From positions 1-23,198 of the IMG/VR virus record IMGVR_UViG_3300018481_000002: a stretch of DNA of 23,198 nucleotides. One strand, given 5' to 3'. Of the stretch, positions 12,528-19,581 are shown in pieces (the first letter of the stretch is position 1; each line of letters begins with the position of its first letter). A model generated the notes under the pieces. The model searched no databases. It had not been told where the DNA came from and saw only the letters and a list, made by a program, of their open reading frames with translations. The stretch comes from a virus. The position numbers and the translations under genes are program-made.

Positions 12528-13969
12528 CAGAGGCAGACGTTGTAGCGCCGCTCGTAGTCCCAGTCCCAGCCGCCACCGTCGTCGCAGTACTCGTACCCGT
12601 TCGGGTCGTAGCACGTCACTTGACCCGGTGCTCCACAGTTGGACGGAGGTGGGTTGTCACCTCCACCGCCAGTGGGCGGCTCAGGGCAGACGTAGTAGCC
12701 GAGAGCTGCGTCATAGACCATCTCGCTGTCCTCACAGGCAGCGGGCGGGTCCTCCGGGTAGTTCGGCGTACAGCCACCGCTGAACCCACAGCCCGTGTTC
12801 GGACCGGCCACGAACGGGTTGCCATTCGTGTCCTCGCACCGACGGTCCACCGGGTCCCAGGTTCGGTAGGGAGCAGGCGCGTACGTGGTGCAGTTCGGCG
12901 TGTAGCAGTTGACCGGAGAGATCGCGTCCCGGATCTGCCCGTTGGTGCACGGCTGCAAGTTGCACATGCCGTGGTTCCACACACCCCACTGGCAGTTCGG
13001 GAACGTCTCCGGTGCCACACAGGACAGGCCGTAGAACCACTTGTAGCCCGGCGCGCACTGCGTCCACGAGTAGTACTCGCAGCCACCGAGAGTGGGGCAG
13101 CCCTGAGCGTCGTAGGTGACCACCGGACGCACCGACGGATCACCGAGATACGGCGGAATGGGTCCGTCGTCCACGATATTTGCGTCGCTGAAGTTGGCTT
13201 CAGGTCCGCCGTACCACCCGCCGATGTTCGTGTCCGAGCGCGGGTTGATGTAGGCGATGCGGTTGCCGTCCTCGGTGACGGAGTCGAACGACATCGGGTC
13301 GGCGTTGGACTTCATCCAGAACTCGGTGGTCCAGCGAGCCGGAAGGACGTTCCGAACCACGCGATACCAGACACGCTCCTCCTTGGGAACGCGGTACTCG
13401 CGGCACACACCACCACCACTACCGGGGCCTGTGCCGTCCTCTGCCTTGGGGACGAAGAACGCAACGTGGGGGCCAGGGGTTGGAGATCGAGGGTAGTCGC
13501 GCATCTTCTTGTCGTCGGTGAGCCAGGTGACGAAGTGCACGCCCTGGAATGAGCCGGGCTGGCCCTCGGCGCTGTGGAGGTGGCAGTACTTGAACCGGAA
13601 CGGTTTGAACTTGTCCGGCTTGTCGCCGTTGGGGCAGTACCGGTAGAACATGGTGTCGCCAGCCATGAGGTACGCCTCCATCTCCAGGTAGCCGTTTGGG
13701 ACGTTGGAGGCGGGCACGATGTAGTCATACTTCGAGTTGGAACCCCGAGTGTGGTACTTGTTGATCCGCTTCGACATGCACTCCTTCCAGGTACTGGTCG
13801 AAGCTCCACCAGTGGCGAGATCACCCGATGGCCCGGAGTTGTCGGTGCCGGTGCGCGAGGCAGCGGTCTGCTCTTCCGAGTCGATGCCTTCTGCGTTGGC
13901 CGTTGTTGCGACGCCGAACAGCACGAAGCAGGTCGCGAGCGCTGTGAACAGCGCTGTAAGCCGTCTCAT
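12527..13969 (-). CDS. Secreted cysteine-rich protein, function unknown
   Basis: A classic signal peptide is present: MRRL, a hydrophobic core (LTALFTALATCFVLFGVATT) and an ANA cleavage site near residue 26. The mature part has 22 Cys, an even number suited to disulfides formed outside the cell. Residues about 30-270 are a mixed domain with DDKKMRDYPRS and HVAFFVPKAEDG segments; residues about 290-480 are a chain of Cys/Asn/Gly/Tyr-rich modules with spacing GCPTLGGCEYYSWTQCAPGY, like small surface adhesion repeats. No enzymatic motif, LPXTG signal or membrane anchor is seen. It overlaps its neighbours (ATGA upstream, TGATG downstream). Export by a phage protein suggests host-surface change or superinfection exclusion; this is inference. 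The G7 tract upstream is discussed in the findings. Confidence 0.8.
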   Translation of the reverse strand: MRRLTALFTALATCFVLFGVATTANAEGIDSEEQTAASRTGTDNSGPSGDLATGGASTSTWKECMSKRINKYHTRGSNSKYDYIVPASNVPNGYLEMEAYLMAGDTMFYRYCPNGDKPDKFKPFRFKYCHLHSAEGQPGSFQGVHFVTWLTDDKKMRDYPRSPTPGPHVAFFVPKAEDGTGPGSGGGVCREYRVPKEERVWYRVVRNVLPARWTTEFWMKSNADPMSFDSVTEDGNRIAYINPRSDTNIGGWYGGPEANFSDANIVDDGPIPPYLGDPSVRPVVTYDAQGCPTLGGCEYYSWTQCAPGYKWFYGLSCVAPETFPNCQWGVWNHGMCNLQPCTNGQIRDAISPVNCYTPNCTTYAPAPYRTWDPVDRRCEDTNGNPFVAGPNTGCGFSGGCTPNYPEDPPAACEDSEMVYDAALGYYVCPEPPTGGGGDNPPPSNCGAPGQVTCYDPNGYEYCDDGGGWDWDYERRYNVCL

Positions 13970-14145
13970 AGCTTTGGTCCCCCCCTATTCTCCTTCGTTA
14001 CCCGTGCAACGAAGGTCTCTTTCGCGCTCCACGAATCCGAGCGCAACTCCCTCGCGCTATCTGAGCGCGTCGAAGTTTTGTACACGTAGAACACGTAGGC
14101 ACCAACGATCACGATCCACGCGGCGATGACTACATAGCCGAGCAT
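13966..14145 (-). CDS. Small single-helix membrane protein
   Basis: The start is taken at the ATG that overlaps the upstream TGA (TGATG), giving 59 residues; a GTG nine bases earlier is the alternative. Residues 2-23 (LGYVVIAAWIVIVGAYVFYV) are one membrane helix, followed by a basic hydrophilic tail (YKTSTRSDSARELRSDSWSA), so the helix is probably N-out with the tail inside. It lies directly upstream of the secreted protein and overlaps it by 4 bases (ATGA). Its codons contain the G7 run (plus-strand bases 13979-13985) 10 bases before the next start. It may act with the secreted protein, or as a small holin-like or anchor protein; no family is recognised. Confidence 0.7.
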   Translation of the reverse strand: MLGYVVIAAWIVIVGAYVFYVYKTSTRSDSARELRSDSWSAKETFVARVTKENRGGPKL

Positions 14146-14894
14146 CAGAACCACACCGGTTCAAGGGTGTCGAGGTTCAGCAACGCGAGGCAACCACGTC
14201 TCCCGTTGCAGTCCAGCGCCAGGAAACGAGTCCCGTTTCTGAACTCCTCGGTGTCGTCGGCGACGTGGTAGTGGCCGTGAGCGAAGATGCTCGGACGGAC
14301 TCCCTCCCACGCCTGGTCCATCATCTTGCGACCAGCAGCCGCGTACGCCAGCTCCGTCAAACTCCAGCCCATCGGGTTGGTAGCAAGGATGTGGCGCACC
14401 TTCAGGGTGCTGTCAGCGGGAGCGTCGTGGGCGAGCATGACGTCAGCGAACCCACCTTCCACGGTCTTCTTGACTTCCTCTGGGGTGATCAGTTCTCCGT
14501 TGGGCCACCAGTCGACTCCAGCGACACGGCCCATGTAGTCGATGCTGGGTGCACCGCCTAGACCCACGAACGTGCGCCCACCTTGTTCCCAACGGTGCCC
14601 GCGAGGGATCAGGGCAACGTGTGGACGAATCCACTGGAGCCCATCGTCACTGACTGGGACATCCCAGATCTGGTCGTAGTCGTCGTGGTTGCCAGGCACA
14701 GCCCAGATCTCCACGTCCAACTCGATACACAGGGCTTCCAGACCATCGAGGAACTGGACGCCACTTGGACCAGGCCAGACGCCGAGGTCACCAAGCTGGT
14801 AGATCCTGGTGGCACCGTTGTCGACTAGCGCCTCGCAGGCGAGTCGTGCCGATGGCAGGTGCTTGTGCCAGTCACCGGCTAGTCCGACGTACAT
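14145..14894 (-). CDS. Calcineurin-like metallophosphoesterase
   Basis: A 249-residue enzyme. The start is the ATG behind AGGAGG, not the longer upstream frame, because it overlaps the previous stop as TGATG. Metal-binding motifs are in order: GDWH (7-10), GDLG (35-38), GNHD (68-71), AHDAP (155-159) and HGHYH (206-210). Those are the five blocks of the family, so both metal sites look complete. Enzymes of this family hydrolyse phosphodiesters or phosphomonoesters; the substrate cannot be read from the sequence. There is no signal peptide, so it works in the cytoplasm. Phages use such enzymes in DNA repair, RNA processing or nucleotide signalling. Confidence 0.9.
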   Translation of the reverse strand: MYVGLAGDWHKHLPSARLACEALVDNGATRIYQLGDLGVWPGPSGVQFLDGLEALCIELDVEIWAVPGNHDDYDQIWDVPVSDDGLQWIRPHVALIPRGHRWEQGGRTFVGLGGAPSIDYMGRVAGVDWWPNGELITPEEVKKTVEGGFADVMLAHDAPADSTLKVRHILATNPMGWSLTELAYAAAGRKMMDQAWEGVRPSIFAHGHYHVADDTEEFRNGTRFLALDCNGRRGCLALLNLDTLEPVWF

Positions 14895-15100
14895 CACTCC
14901 TCCTCTCTGCTCAGCCAGTCGCGAATCTTCTCCAACATCCGAGTGTCCGAGACGTTCCACACGTCCCTGGCCACACCGTGGTCGGTGCGTCCCAGGTTGA
15001 CGACCAGCTGGCCGAGACGCTGGTCCGGGTAGGCACGCCACAGAGCTTCCAGTTCACCCAGGATGAGCCCGATCTCCATCTGGCGGGTGTCGTCGGTCAT
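14894..15100 (-). CDS. Small protein, unknown function
   Basis: This 68-residue protein has a helical N-terminus (MEIGLILGELEALWRAYPDQ), a strand-turn region (RLGQLVVNLGRTDHGVARDV) and an acidic end helix (MLEKIRDWLSREEE). The RLGQL-x-VNL pattern recurs in small phage proteins of unknown role. It is packed between its neighbours: its ATG overlaps the stop of the gene at 15097-15744 (ATGA), and its stop overlaps the phosphoesterase start (TGATG). No metal motif or membrane segment is visible. Confidence 0.6.
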   Translation of the reverse strand: MTDDTRQMEIGLILGELEALWRAYPDQRLGQLVVNLGRTDHGVARDVWNVSDTRMLEKIRDWLSREEE

Positions 15101-15744
15101 GGCCTGAACTCCTTCTCAACGACGAACTTCCCCAGCTTCGCAACCTCCTGTTGTGCCAGCACCTGCCCGAGACTGAACCCTTCCCCGTACATGGCAGTGT
15201 CATAGGACACCGCCGACTGCATCTTCACCGGCCTGCCCTCCTGGACTGCGAGCACCTGTCCGAAGACACCCCACAGTTCGTAGTCCAGGACCTTCAGAAT
15301 CCTGTAGCCGTTCGTCTTCAGGTGGGGACACAGTTGCAGAGCCAGGTCGATGCACTCTGCACAGGTTGGTGCCTGCAAGGTGATGGGTGTGTCAGCGTCC
15401 ACGTACTCGATGGAGTCATCCAGAACTGGCACCAACCAAGGGATGGGTCGGTCAAGGATCTTCTTCCCACACACCTGACACAGACACTTCCTCATGGCTG
15501 CACGCTGGCGGTACGTGGAGACGTTCTTGAACTCCGGGTGCCCGTTCCTACCGAGCCCCTCTCGTTGCCACAGAAGGTCACCTTCACGGGTCTCGTTCCC
15601 GTCTGGGTAGACGAGGCTGAAACCCTTGGAGGTGCGGATGATGTCGTACTTGAATCTGTCCTTCGACGTCTCGCCCGACCAGCGGGTGATCCAGGGGACA
15701 GGCTTCCCCTTGTAGGAGGGCAGATCACTCACTGGGGTTGTCAT
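15097..15744 (-). CDS. Probable zinc-binding protein of unknown function
   Basis: The start is the ATG preceded by GGAGGGAGTGGG; the longer frame to 15789 begins inside the upstream gene and has no such site. The 215-residue protein has two zinc pairs: KCLCQVCGKK (about residue 85) and PTCAECIDLALQLCPHL (about residue 125), so four Cys may hold one zinc ribbon. The first 80 residues are hydrophilic (TSKGFSLVYPDGNETREGDL); the C-terminal 70 residues are mixed alpha/beta (LKVLDYELWGVFGQVLAVQE). This resembles zinc-ribbon proteins that bind nucleic acid, but no family is named. It overlaps the next gene (ATGA) and the previous gene by 20 bases. Confidence 0.6.
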   Translation of the reverse strand: MTTPVSDLPSYKGKPVPWITRWSGETSKDRFKYDIIRTSKGFSLVYPDGNETREGDLLWQREGLGRNGHPEFKNVSTYRQRAAMRKCLCQVCGKKILDRPIPWLVPVLDDSIEYVDADTPITLQAPTCAECIDLALQLCPHLKTNGYRILKVLDYELWGVFGQVLAVQEGRPVKMQSAVSYDTAMYGEGFSLGQVLAQQEVAKLGKFVVEKEFRP

Positions 15745-16012
15745 CCCACTCCCTCCGCAACTCCTCCAGGAACAGTCGGTCGTACACACCTGGGTAGAGG
15801 TTCTTCAGACGTGTCAATGCACGTCCCCGGGCCTTCAGCTGCCTGTTCCTGGTGCTCATCGAAGGTGGGTTCCTGGCGTGATACTCCCGCAAGTAGTCGT
15901 TCCAGGCGTCCTTGCACTTCCGACAGGCTGTCTCCCCTCGGTGCCTGTGAGCGGAGTATCCACCAGTGGTGCCGTGGTTGATCGGCTTAGTTGTTTTCGT
16001 CTTCGTCGCCAC
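15725..16012 (-). CDS. Small protein with an HGT-x2-GY zinc-knuckle-like motif
   Basis: This 95-residue basic protein starts at GTG. Residues 13-34 (HGTTGGYSAHRHRGETAC and KCKDAW) match a recurring actinophage pattern, HGT-x2-GY followed by clustered His/Cys and a C-x2-C. The same motif occurs twice in the protein at 19282-19581. It may be a small zinc-bound nucleic-acid module. After it the protein is helical and basic (NRQLKARGRALTRLKNLYPG, VYDRLFLEELRREW). It overlaps the recombinase gene by 26 bases and the next gene by 20 bases, so it is translated with them. Confidence 0.65.
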   Translation of the reverse strand: MATKTKTTKPINHGTTGGYSAHRHRGETACRKCKDAWNDYLREYHARNPPSMSTRNRQLKARGRALTRLKNLYPGVYDRLFLEELRREWDDNPSE

Positions 16013-16991
16013 TGTTGTCGCCTCTCGTGAGCTGGCTGATGAGCGGGTTGATCACCTTGTCGTGGGACTCCTTCAACTTGGGGTCGTTGACCCTGGAGTA
16101 AGCCATGGTCTGCGCCCTCTGTGTGTGGCCCATCATCTTCATGATCCGTTCCACCGGCACGTCGTTGTCGAGCATTTTTGTCCCGAACGAATCACGCAGC
16201 CGGTGTGGGTTGATAGTCACCCCGGCACGCTGGCCGAGTTCAGTCACGATCTTCCGGACCATGTCTTCGCTCAGGGTCTGCCCGTTGGAGTCGATGAACA
16301 GGGAATCCTGGCCCGGTAGGGCCTTCTTCGCCCGCTGGATCAGCCAACGGTTGACGACCTGCTTCATCTCGTCCGCGTAGGGCAACACCTTGGTGCCACC
16401 ACCCTTGTTGCGGGCGGTCACGAACTCCTGACGCATGTCCATACCTGTGACAGTGAGCGCCCGGAGTTCGTGGATCCTCAGCCCCCACCCGTACAGCAGG
16501 ACCAGGATGGCCTCGCGACGGTGGTAGAAGAACGGGGAGATCGAGAACGCTGTCCGACGATGTGCATCGAACAGCGCCGCGATCTCCTCATCCTCCAACG
16601 GCTTCGGAACCTTCTTCGAGTAGCCGATGCGGATACGCACCCAAGGGTTCCTAGTGATGTGCTCGACCTCAGCGAGCCAGTTGATCCAGGTCCGGATGTA
16701 CTTCATGGTCTGCTGCCGGTAGGACAGAGCCAACGGTTGGCCGTCTGCCTTGGTCGCATTCAGGAGGTACGCCTGGAACCTGAGGATGTGTGCGCGTTCC
16801 ATCTCCTCTGGGTGCTTGATGTTCTCGGACTCCGCGAACATCGCGAAGTGTGCGAGCCCAACCTTGCAGGCCTTGATGTACCCGTCGCTGACCCCGTCGA
16901 CTGCGAGGTTGTCGAGGTACTCCTGCATGTGCGGGAGGGGCTTCCAAGGCAGCGCCTTCGGTGACTTGCCCCCGAACAGGGGCTTAGGCAC
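15987..16991 (-). CDS. int: Tyrosine site-specific recombinase (phage integrase family)
   Basis: A 334-residue recombinase. The N-terminal part (residues about 18-115, IKACKVGLAHFAMF and MKYIRTWINWLAEVE) is the SAM-like core-binding domain. The catalytic residues are all present: R172 (GLRIHEL), K201 (GGGTKVLP), H263-x2-R266 (NPHRLRDSFG), H289 (MMGHT) and the nucleophile Y298 (TMAYSRV). Such enzymes cut and rejoin two DNA sites through a covalent 3'-phosphotyrosine and make Holliday-junction intermediates. It starts at GTG overlapping the previous stop (TAGTG) with AGGAGG upstream. It lies inside the operon; no free space for an attP is visible next to it. It may integrate the phage genome or resolve genome multimers. 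Confidence 0.92.
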   Translation of the reverse strand: MPKPLFGGKSPKALPWKPLPHMQEYLDNLAVDGVSDGYIKACKVGLAHFAMFAESENIKHPEEMERAHILRFQAYLLNATKADGQPLALSYRQQTMKYIRTWINWLAEVEHITRNPWVRIRIGYSKKVPKPLEDEEIAALFDAHRRTAFSISPFFYHRREAILVLLYGWGLRIHELRALTVTGMDMRQEFVTARNKGGGTKVLPYADEMKQVVNRWLIQRAKKALPGQDSLFIDSNGQTLSEDMVRKIVTELGQRAGVTINPHRLRDSFGTKMLDNDVPVERIMKMMGHTQRAQTMAYSRVNDPKLKESHDKVINPLISQLTRGDNSGDEDENN

Positions 16992-17218
16992 TACTCCTCC
17001 TTGCGCGGAGGCTCAGGGATCTCCAGCGTGAAACCGCCATCTTCCTTGTGAGTGATCCGCGCTCCAGTAGCAGGGTCCACGAAGGTTCCGTCGACAGCGA
17101 GTGCCGTCTCGACCTCCTTGTGCCTCTTCTCCACCTCAGCCATGAACTCGGGGTCTTCCAGGGCACCCATCAGGAGCTTGGTGATCTCCGCGATGGTTGG
17201 CCCCTGGCCCTCGGACAT
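16991..17218 (-). CDS. Small acidic protein, function unknown
   Basis: The 75-residue frame starts at ATG one base after the upstream stop; a longer upstream frame has unlike composition and covers the neighbouring gene. It is a helical N-terminus (TIAEITKLLMGALEDPEFMA, EVEKRHKEVETAL) followed by a beta hairpin (DGTFVDPATGARITHKEDGG, FTLEIPEP). There are no Cys and no membrane segment. Its stop overlaps the recombinase start (TAGTG), so the two are translated together; it could help or regulate the recombinase, but that rests on position only. Confidence 0.55.
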   Translation of the reverse strand: MSEGQGPTIAEITKLLMGALEDPEFMAEVEKRHKEVETALAVDGTFVDPATGARITHKEDGGFTLEIPEPPRKEE

Positions 17219-17219
17219 G

Positions 17220-17708
17220 TCAGCGCCCAGAGTTGCGGGCGGACCCGGCGAGCTTCTCCAGGGCGCGGCGGTACTGCTCCTCCTGGACGATGTTCTTCGG
17301 CTTGACACCACGCGGGACACCCTTGATCTGGTAGCCCTGCGGGTACTCGTAGACCTGGCGGGTCTTGTCGAGACCGAACCCGCTGTGGCTGTAGAGCTCC
17401 TTGCGGCGGGTCTCGCAGCGTATGCACACGAGGACTCGGGTGATCTGCTGGATGCCCTTGAACGCGGCGACGTGGAAGTCGGTGTGGACCTTCCAGGCGT
17501 GACGCATGTCGCGGCAGTCGAGCCAGGCGTCGGAGATCCCGACGATGGCGGAGGCGAGCTTGGCGGCTGCCTTCGCGTCACGCTGGTACCGACGGGGTGT
17601 AGCAGCCTTCTTGATCGCCGGAAGCGACGTCATGTCAGGCGTTGCAGCGACCGTCCGCTTGGCGGGACGGCTCGATGCGGTACGACGGGTACGAGTTGCT
17701 GTAGCCAC
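17220..17708 (-). CDS. Probable zinc-binding protein of unknown function
   Basis: The GTG at 17708 is chosen, giving 162 residues, since it comes 14 bases after the previous stop with AGAAAGAGAA upstream; the ATG at 17750 would overlap that gene by 28 bases. A disordered basic start (ATATRTRRTASSRPAKRTVA) is followed by a folded part with WLDCRDMRHAWKVHT and a later VLVCIRCETRRKELY, that is C-x4-H then C-x2-C, which may bind one zinc. The end is basic and helical (QEEQYRRALEKLAG). This pattern recurs in phages of actinobacteria with no known role. Confidence 0.65.
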   Translation of the reverse strand: MATATRTRRTASSRPAKRTVAATPDMTSLPAIKKAATPRRYQRDAKAAAKLASAIVGISDAWLDCRDMRHAWKVHTDFHVAAFKGIQQITRVLVCIRCETRRKELYSHSGFGLDKTRQVYEYPQGYQIKGVPRGVKPKNIVQEEQYRRALEKLAGSARNSGR

Positions 17709-17722
17709 TGTGTTCTCTTTCT

Positions 17723-18073
17723 CTAGGTGAGTGCTTTGTAGGTCGTGCATCCTGAACGGAATGCCTGGTGGACTATGCGGATCTGCTCGCGTCCGGCGAG
17801 CTTCGCCGCTTCCTTGTTGGGGCTGGCGTCCAACCAGGCGGACACGACCAGATCTTGTTCAAGTTCCATGAGGGCACGCTGTAGGAGCGCGTCCCACTTC
17901 TCTTGGAGGATCAGGTCGTGACAGGTGTTGCAGACGTACCAAACTTCGTCTTGGTACCAGGGAACGTCGTGTTCGCGGGCCTCCTCGATGGAGGGGTACT
18001 GGTTCGGCGTGGTCCATGCCCAGAAGGGGTGTGGCCTGCCACATAGGTCGCAGGTGCCGAACTCGCTGCTCAA
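17723..18073 (-). CDS. Small CxxC protein, function unknown
   Basis: This 116-residue protein starts at TTG, a rare start, supported by AAGGAG four bases upstream and by the lack of any other start. It carries FGTCDLCGRPHP (C8/C11) and VWYVCNTCHDLIL (C48/C51), a clear C-x2-C...C-x2-C zinc-ribbon pattern, then a helical tail (KWDALLQRALMELEQDLVVS). Likely a small DNA- or protein-binding zinc protein. A 66-base gap separates it from the upstream gene, one of the few gaps in this operon. Confidence 0.6.
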   Translation of the reverse strand: MSSEFGTCDLCGRPHPFWAWTTPNQYPSIEEAREHDVPWYQDEVWYVCNTCHDLILQEKWDALLQRALMELEQDLVVSAWLDASPNKEAAKLAGREQIRIVHQAFRSGCTTYKALT

Positions 18074-18139
18074 CGGGCTCCTTGGGATACGTGACGGTGG
18101 GACATGTGAGGAACTCTAACCAGACAACACCCGCCTCGT
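18074..18139. other. 66-base gap between minus-strand genes
   Basis: Nothing coding is visible. The gap contains the ribosome-binding site of the TTG-started gene at 18073 and no clear promoter or hairpin. Confidence 0.5.
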
Positions 18140-18547
18140 CTATATGTTCGTTCGATTTTTCTTGTGTTGGAGCTTCTCGATCGTCTTGATTGCACGCTCA
18201 TCCGGGTCCTTGACCCCGCTTAGACCATGCTCAGCAGCCTCCTTGCCTGTACCAAACAAAGGAACAGGCGACACGTACGCATGCGTCGCATCAAGGTCCT
18301 CAGGCGTCATGTGACCAAACGCAGCGGACAGGCGGAGCCCAAGGTTCTGCCCCATGTCGTGACACCCCACCCACCCCGAGCACAGGTGCCCGTTGTTCTG
18401 GTGGCAGCCGAACACTCTCGTCGGCTGGTCGGGGGTGTCGTTGTCGTATGCCGGGAGGCGCTCGTACTCCTCCTCATGCCAGACGCCGCTGGGTACGTCG
18501 CGCCGGTACGGACAAGAACCACACGGGTTCTTCGCCGGAGCCTTCAC
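18140..18547 (-). CDS. DUF6283-type cysteine-rich protein
   Basis: The start is taken at the GTG whose TGA overlap with the upstream gene (GTGA) fits the operon pattern, giving 135 residues; a GTG 24 bases earlier would add eight. Residues 8-64 (NPCGSCPYRRDVPSGVWHEE, VFGCHQNNG, LCSGWVGCH) hold five conserved Cys (9, 12, 48, 56, 62) in the DUF6283 arrangement, probably one or two metal sites. The rest is helical and basic. Proteins of this family occur in actinobacteria and their phages, with no established role. The end of the gene is AT-rich (AAG AAA AAT), unlike its neighbours. Confidence 0.75.
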   Translation of the reverse strand: MKAPAKNPCGSCPYRRDVPSGVWHEEEYERLPAYDNDTPDQPTRVFGCHQNNGHLCSGWVGCHDMGQNLGLRLSAAFGHMTPEDLDATHAYVSPVPLFGTGKEAAEHGLSGVKDPDERAIKTIEKLQHKKNRTNI

Positions 18548-19011
18548 CAGCGCACTTCCGCATTCAGCCACTTGTCCAAAGTGTCACGCAGTCGCTGCAC
18601 CTGAGCCCGGTCCAACACCACATCAGCCTGTCCGGAGAGCATGCCGTGGTAGGTCGACGGGTCTTCACCTACAGAGAGGCGCAAATAGTCGACCAACTCC
18701 CCCGAGTCGTCGATGTTTCCCCGCGCGTCGGGGTGACAGTGGTCTGGGATGGCGGACGCCATGACGTACCCACCCCTGGTGTCGTCCTCGGAGGGGTTCA
18801 CGTGACTCCCCTGGTACACGTAGGGGGCCTTGTCCTCAGGGGAACAGGTGCAAGGCTTGCTCGCATCGAAGTCCCACCAGGCTTCATCTTCCAAGGTGAA
18901 AGCTTCGGGGGAAGACCTAGGTCCCCCTTCTGGTCGTCGGGTCCAGCGATCGCATGTCCCTGGTTCATGATTGTCGTCGTCTATGTGCAGCCAGGTGCTG
19001 TAGATACTCAC
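18544..19011 (-). CDS. Conserved-type phage protein, function unknown
   Basis: The GTG at 19011, which overlaps the upstream stop (GTGA), gives 155 residues starting MSIYSTWLHID. The N-terminus (SIYSTWLHIDDDNHEP, then WWDFDASKPCTCSPED) with Cys at about 20, 54 and 56 suggests a small metal-binding fold; the middle is hydrophilic (DDTRGGYVMASAIPDHCHPD) and the C-terminus helical (RAQVQRLRDTLDKWLNAEVR). Related proteins occur in actinophages with no known role. It fits the general run of small early-type genes here. Confidence 0.6.
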   Translation of the reverse strand: MSIYSTWLHIDDDNHEPGTCDRWTRRPEGGPRSSPEAFTLEDEAWWDFDASKPCTCSPEDKAPYVYQGSHVNPSEDDTRGGYVMASAIPDHCHPDARGNIDDSGELVDYLRLSVGEDPSTYHGMLSGQADVVLDRAQVQRLRDTLDKWLNAEVRW

Positions 19012-19295
19012 GGTTCTACCGGGTAGACGGGGTACACAGTGACCTCCCAAGGGGTGTCGTGTTCACCCAGATTTCTGTTGACGGACTCGTTGTGCGTGTC
19101 GGCCCACTCGAACGCCTCGACCATGTTCAGGAAGGGGCCGTTGAAGTAGTGGCGGTCGATGTCACGGTCGTAGGTGTTCACGATCCACGCCGACGCGTTC
19201 TCCGTCTCCGCGTAGTCCTGTTGGGCGACCAAGTCGTTCAACCAGTTCCTCGCGAACTCCATACGACGGTTGTGGTCCTCCTCAGGGGTTGTCAC
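19008..19295 (-). CDS. Small protein, function unknown
   Basis: The GTG at 19295 gives 95 residues and overlaps the upstream gene by 14 bases; the first in-frame start at 19334 would overlap it by 53 bases. The sequence is helical and acidic (EDHNRRMEFARNWLNDLVAQ, ENASAWIVNTYDRDIDRHYF) with a beta-like end (TPWEVTVYPVYPVEP). There are no Cys residues and no membrane segment. It ends by overlapping the next gene (GTGA). No family is recognised. Confidence 0.55.
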   Translation of the reverse strand: MTTPEEDHNRRMEFARNWLNDLVAQQDYAETENASAWIVNTYDRDIDRHYFNGPFLNMVEAFEWADTHNESVNRNLGEHDTPWEVTVYPVYPVEP

Positions 19296-19581
19296 GGCGG
19301 TGTCTCCACTCCTTGTGGGCGATGCGGTGAGCATTCCGACAGTCGTCGCATGAACAGCTGTAGTTGTTGTAGCCGTTCTCGGTGCCGTGAGGGATTAGAT
19401 CCCAAGGGGTCATCGCGAGCCGGTCACGGTACTCGGCTTGCCGGTCGCTGTTGGCTCTTGAACATCGTGTGCAACGGCAGCCAAGGTTGGTGTATCCGTT
19501 GTTGGTGCCGTGCCTCGGGTCGGTCTTGTCCGCTCTGAACAGTTGCTTGGTCAGCTCATAGCTGTGGCTACGCTTCGCCAT
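19282..19581 (-). CDS. Protein with two tandem HGT-x2-GY zinc-knuckle motifs
   Basis: This 99-residue basic protein has two copies of a small motif: HGTNNGYTNLGCRCTRCSRA (about 24-43) and HGTENGYNNYSCSCDDCRNA (about 65-84), each with three Cys as C-x-C-x2-C. The protein at 15725-16012 carries a related single copy. The repeated motif suggests two small metal sites, likely for nucleic acid or protein binding. The start has GGGAG seven bases upstream. It overlaps the genes on both sides, as most genes in this operon do. Confidence 0.7.
   Translation of the reverse strand: MAKRSHSYELTKQLFRADKTDPRHGTNNGYTNLGCRCTRCSRANSDRQAEYRDRLAMTPWDLIPHGTENGYNNYSCSCDDCRNAHRIAHKEWRHRRDNP

Noticed and set aside
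12620-13552. 310-residue plus-strand ORF antisense to the secreted protein
   Set aside because: Arg/Val/Asp-rich composition typical of an antisense shadow in GC-rich DNA, no ribosome-binding site, and the opposite strand has a signal peptide and regular Cys spacing.
13979-13985. The G7 run as an ordinary Shine-Dalgarno site for the secreted protein
   Set aside because: A G-run can pair poorly with the anti-Shine-Dalgarno; the more standard AAGGAG lies 14 bases further upstream, so the run is more notable as a slippery or variable tract.
17052-17726. 224-residue plus-strand ORF
   Set aside because: It lies entirely opposite two minus-strand genes with ribosome-binding sites and recognisable zinc patterns, and it has no site of its own.
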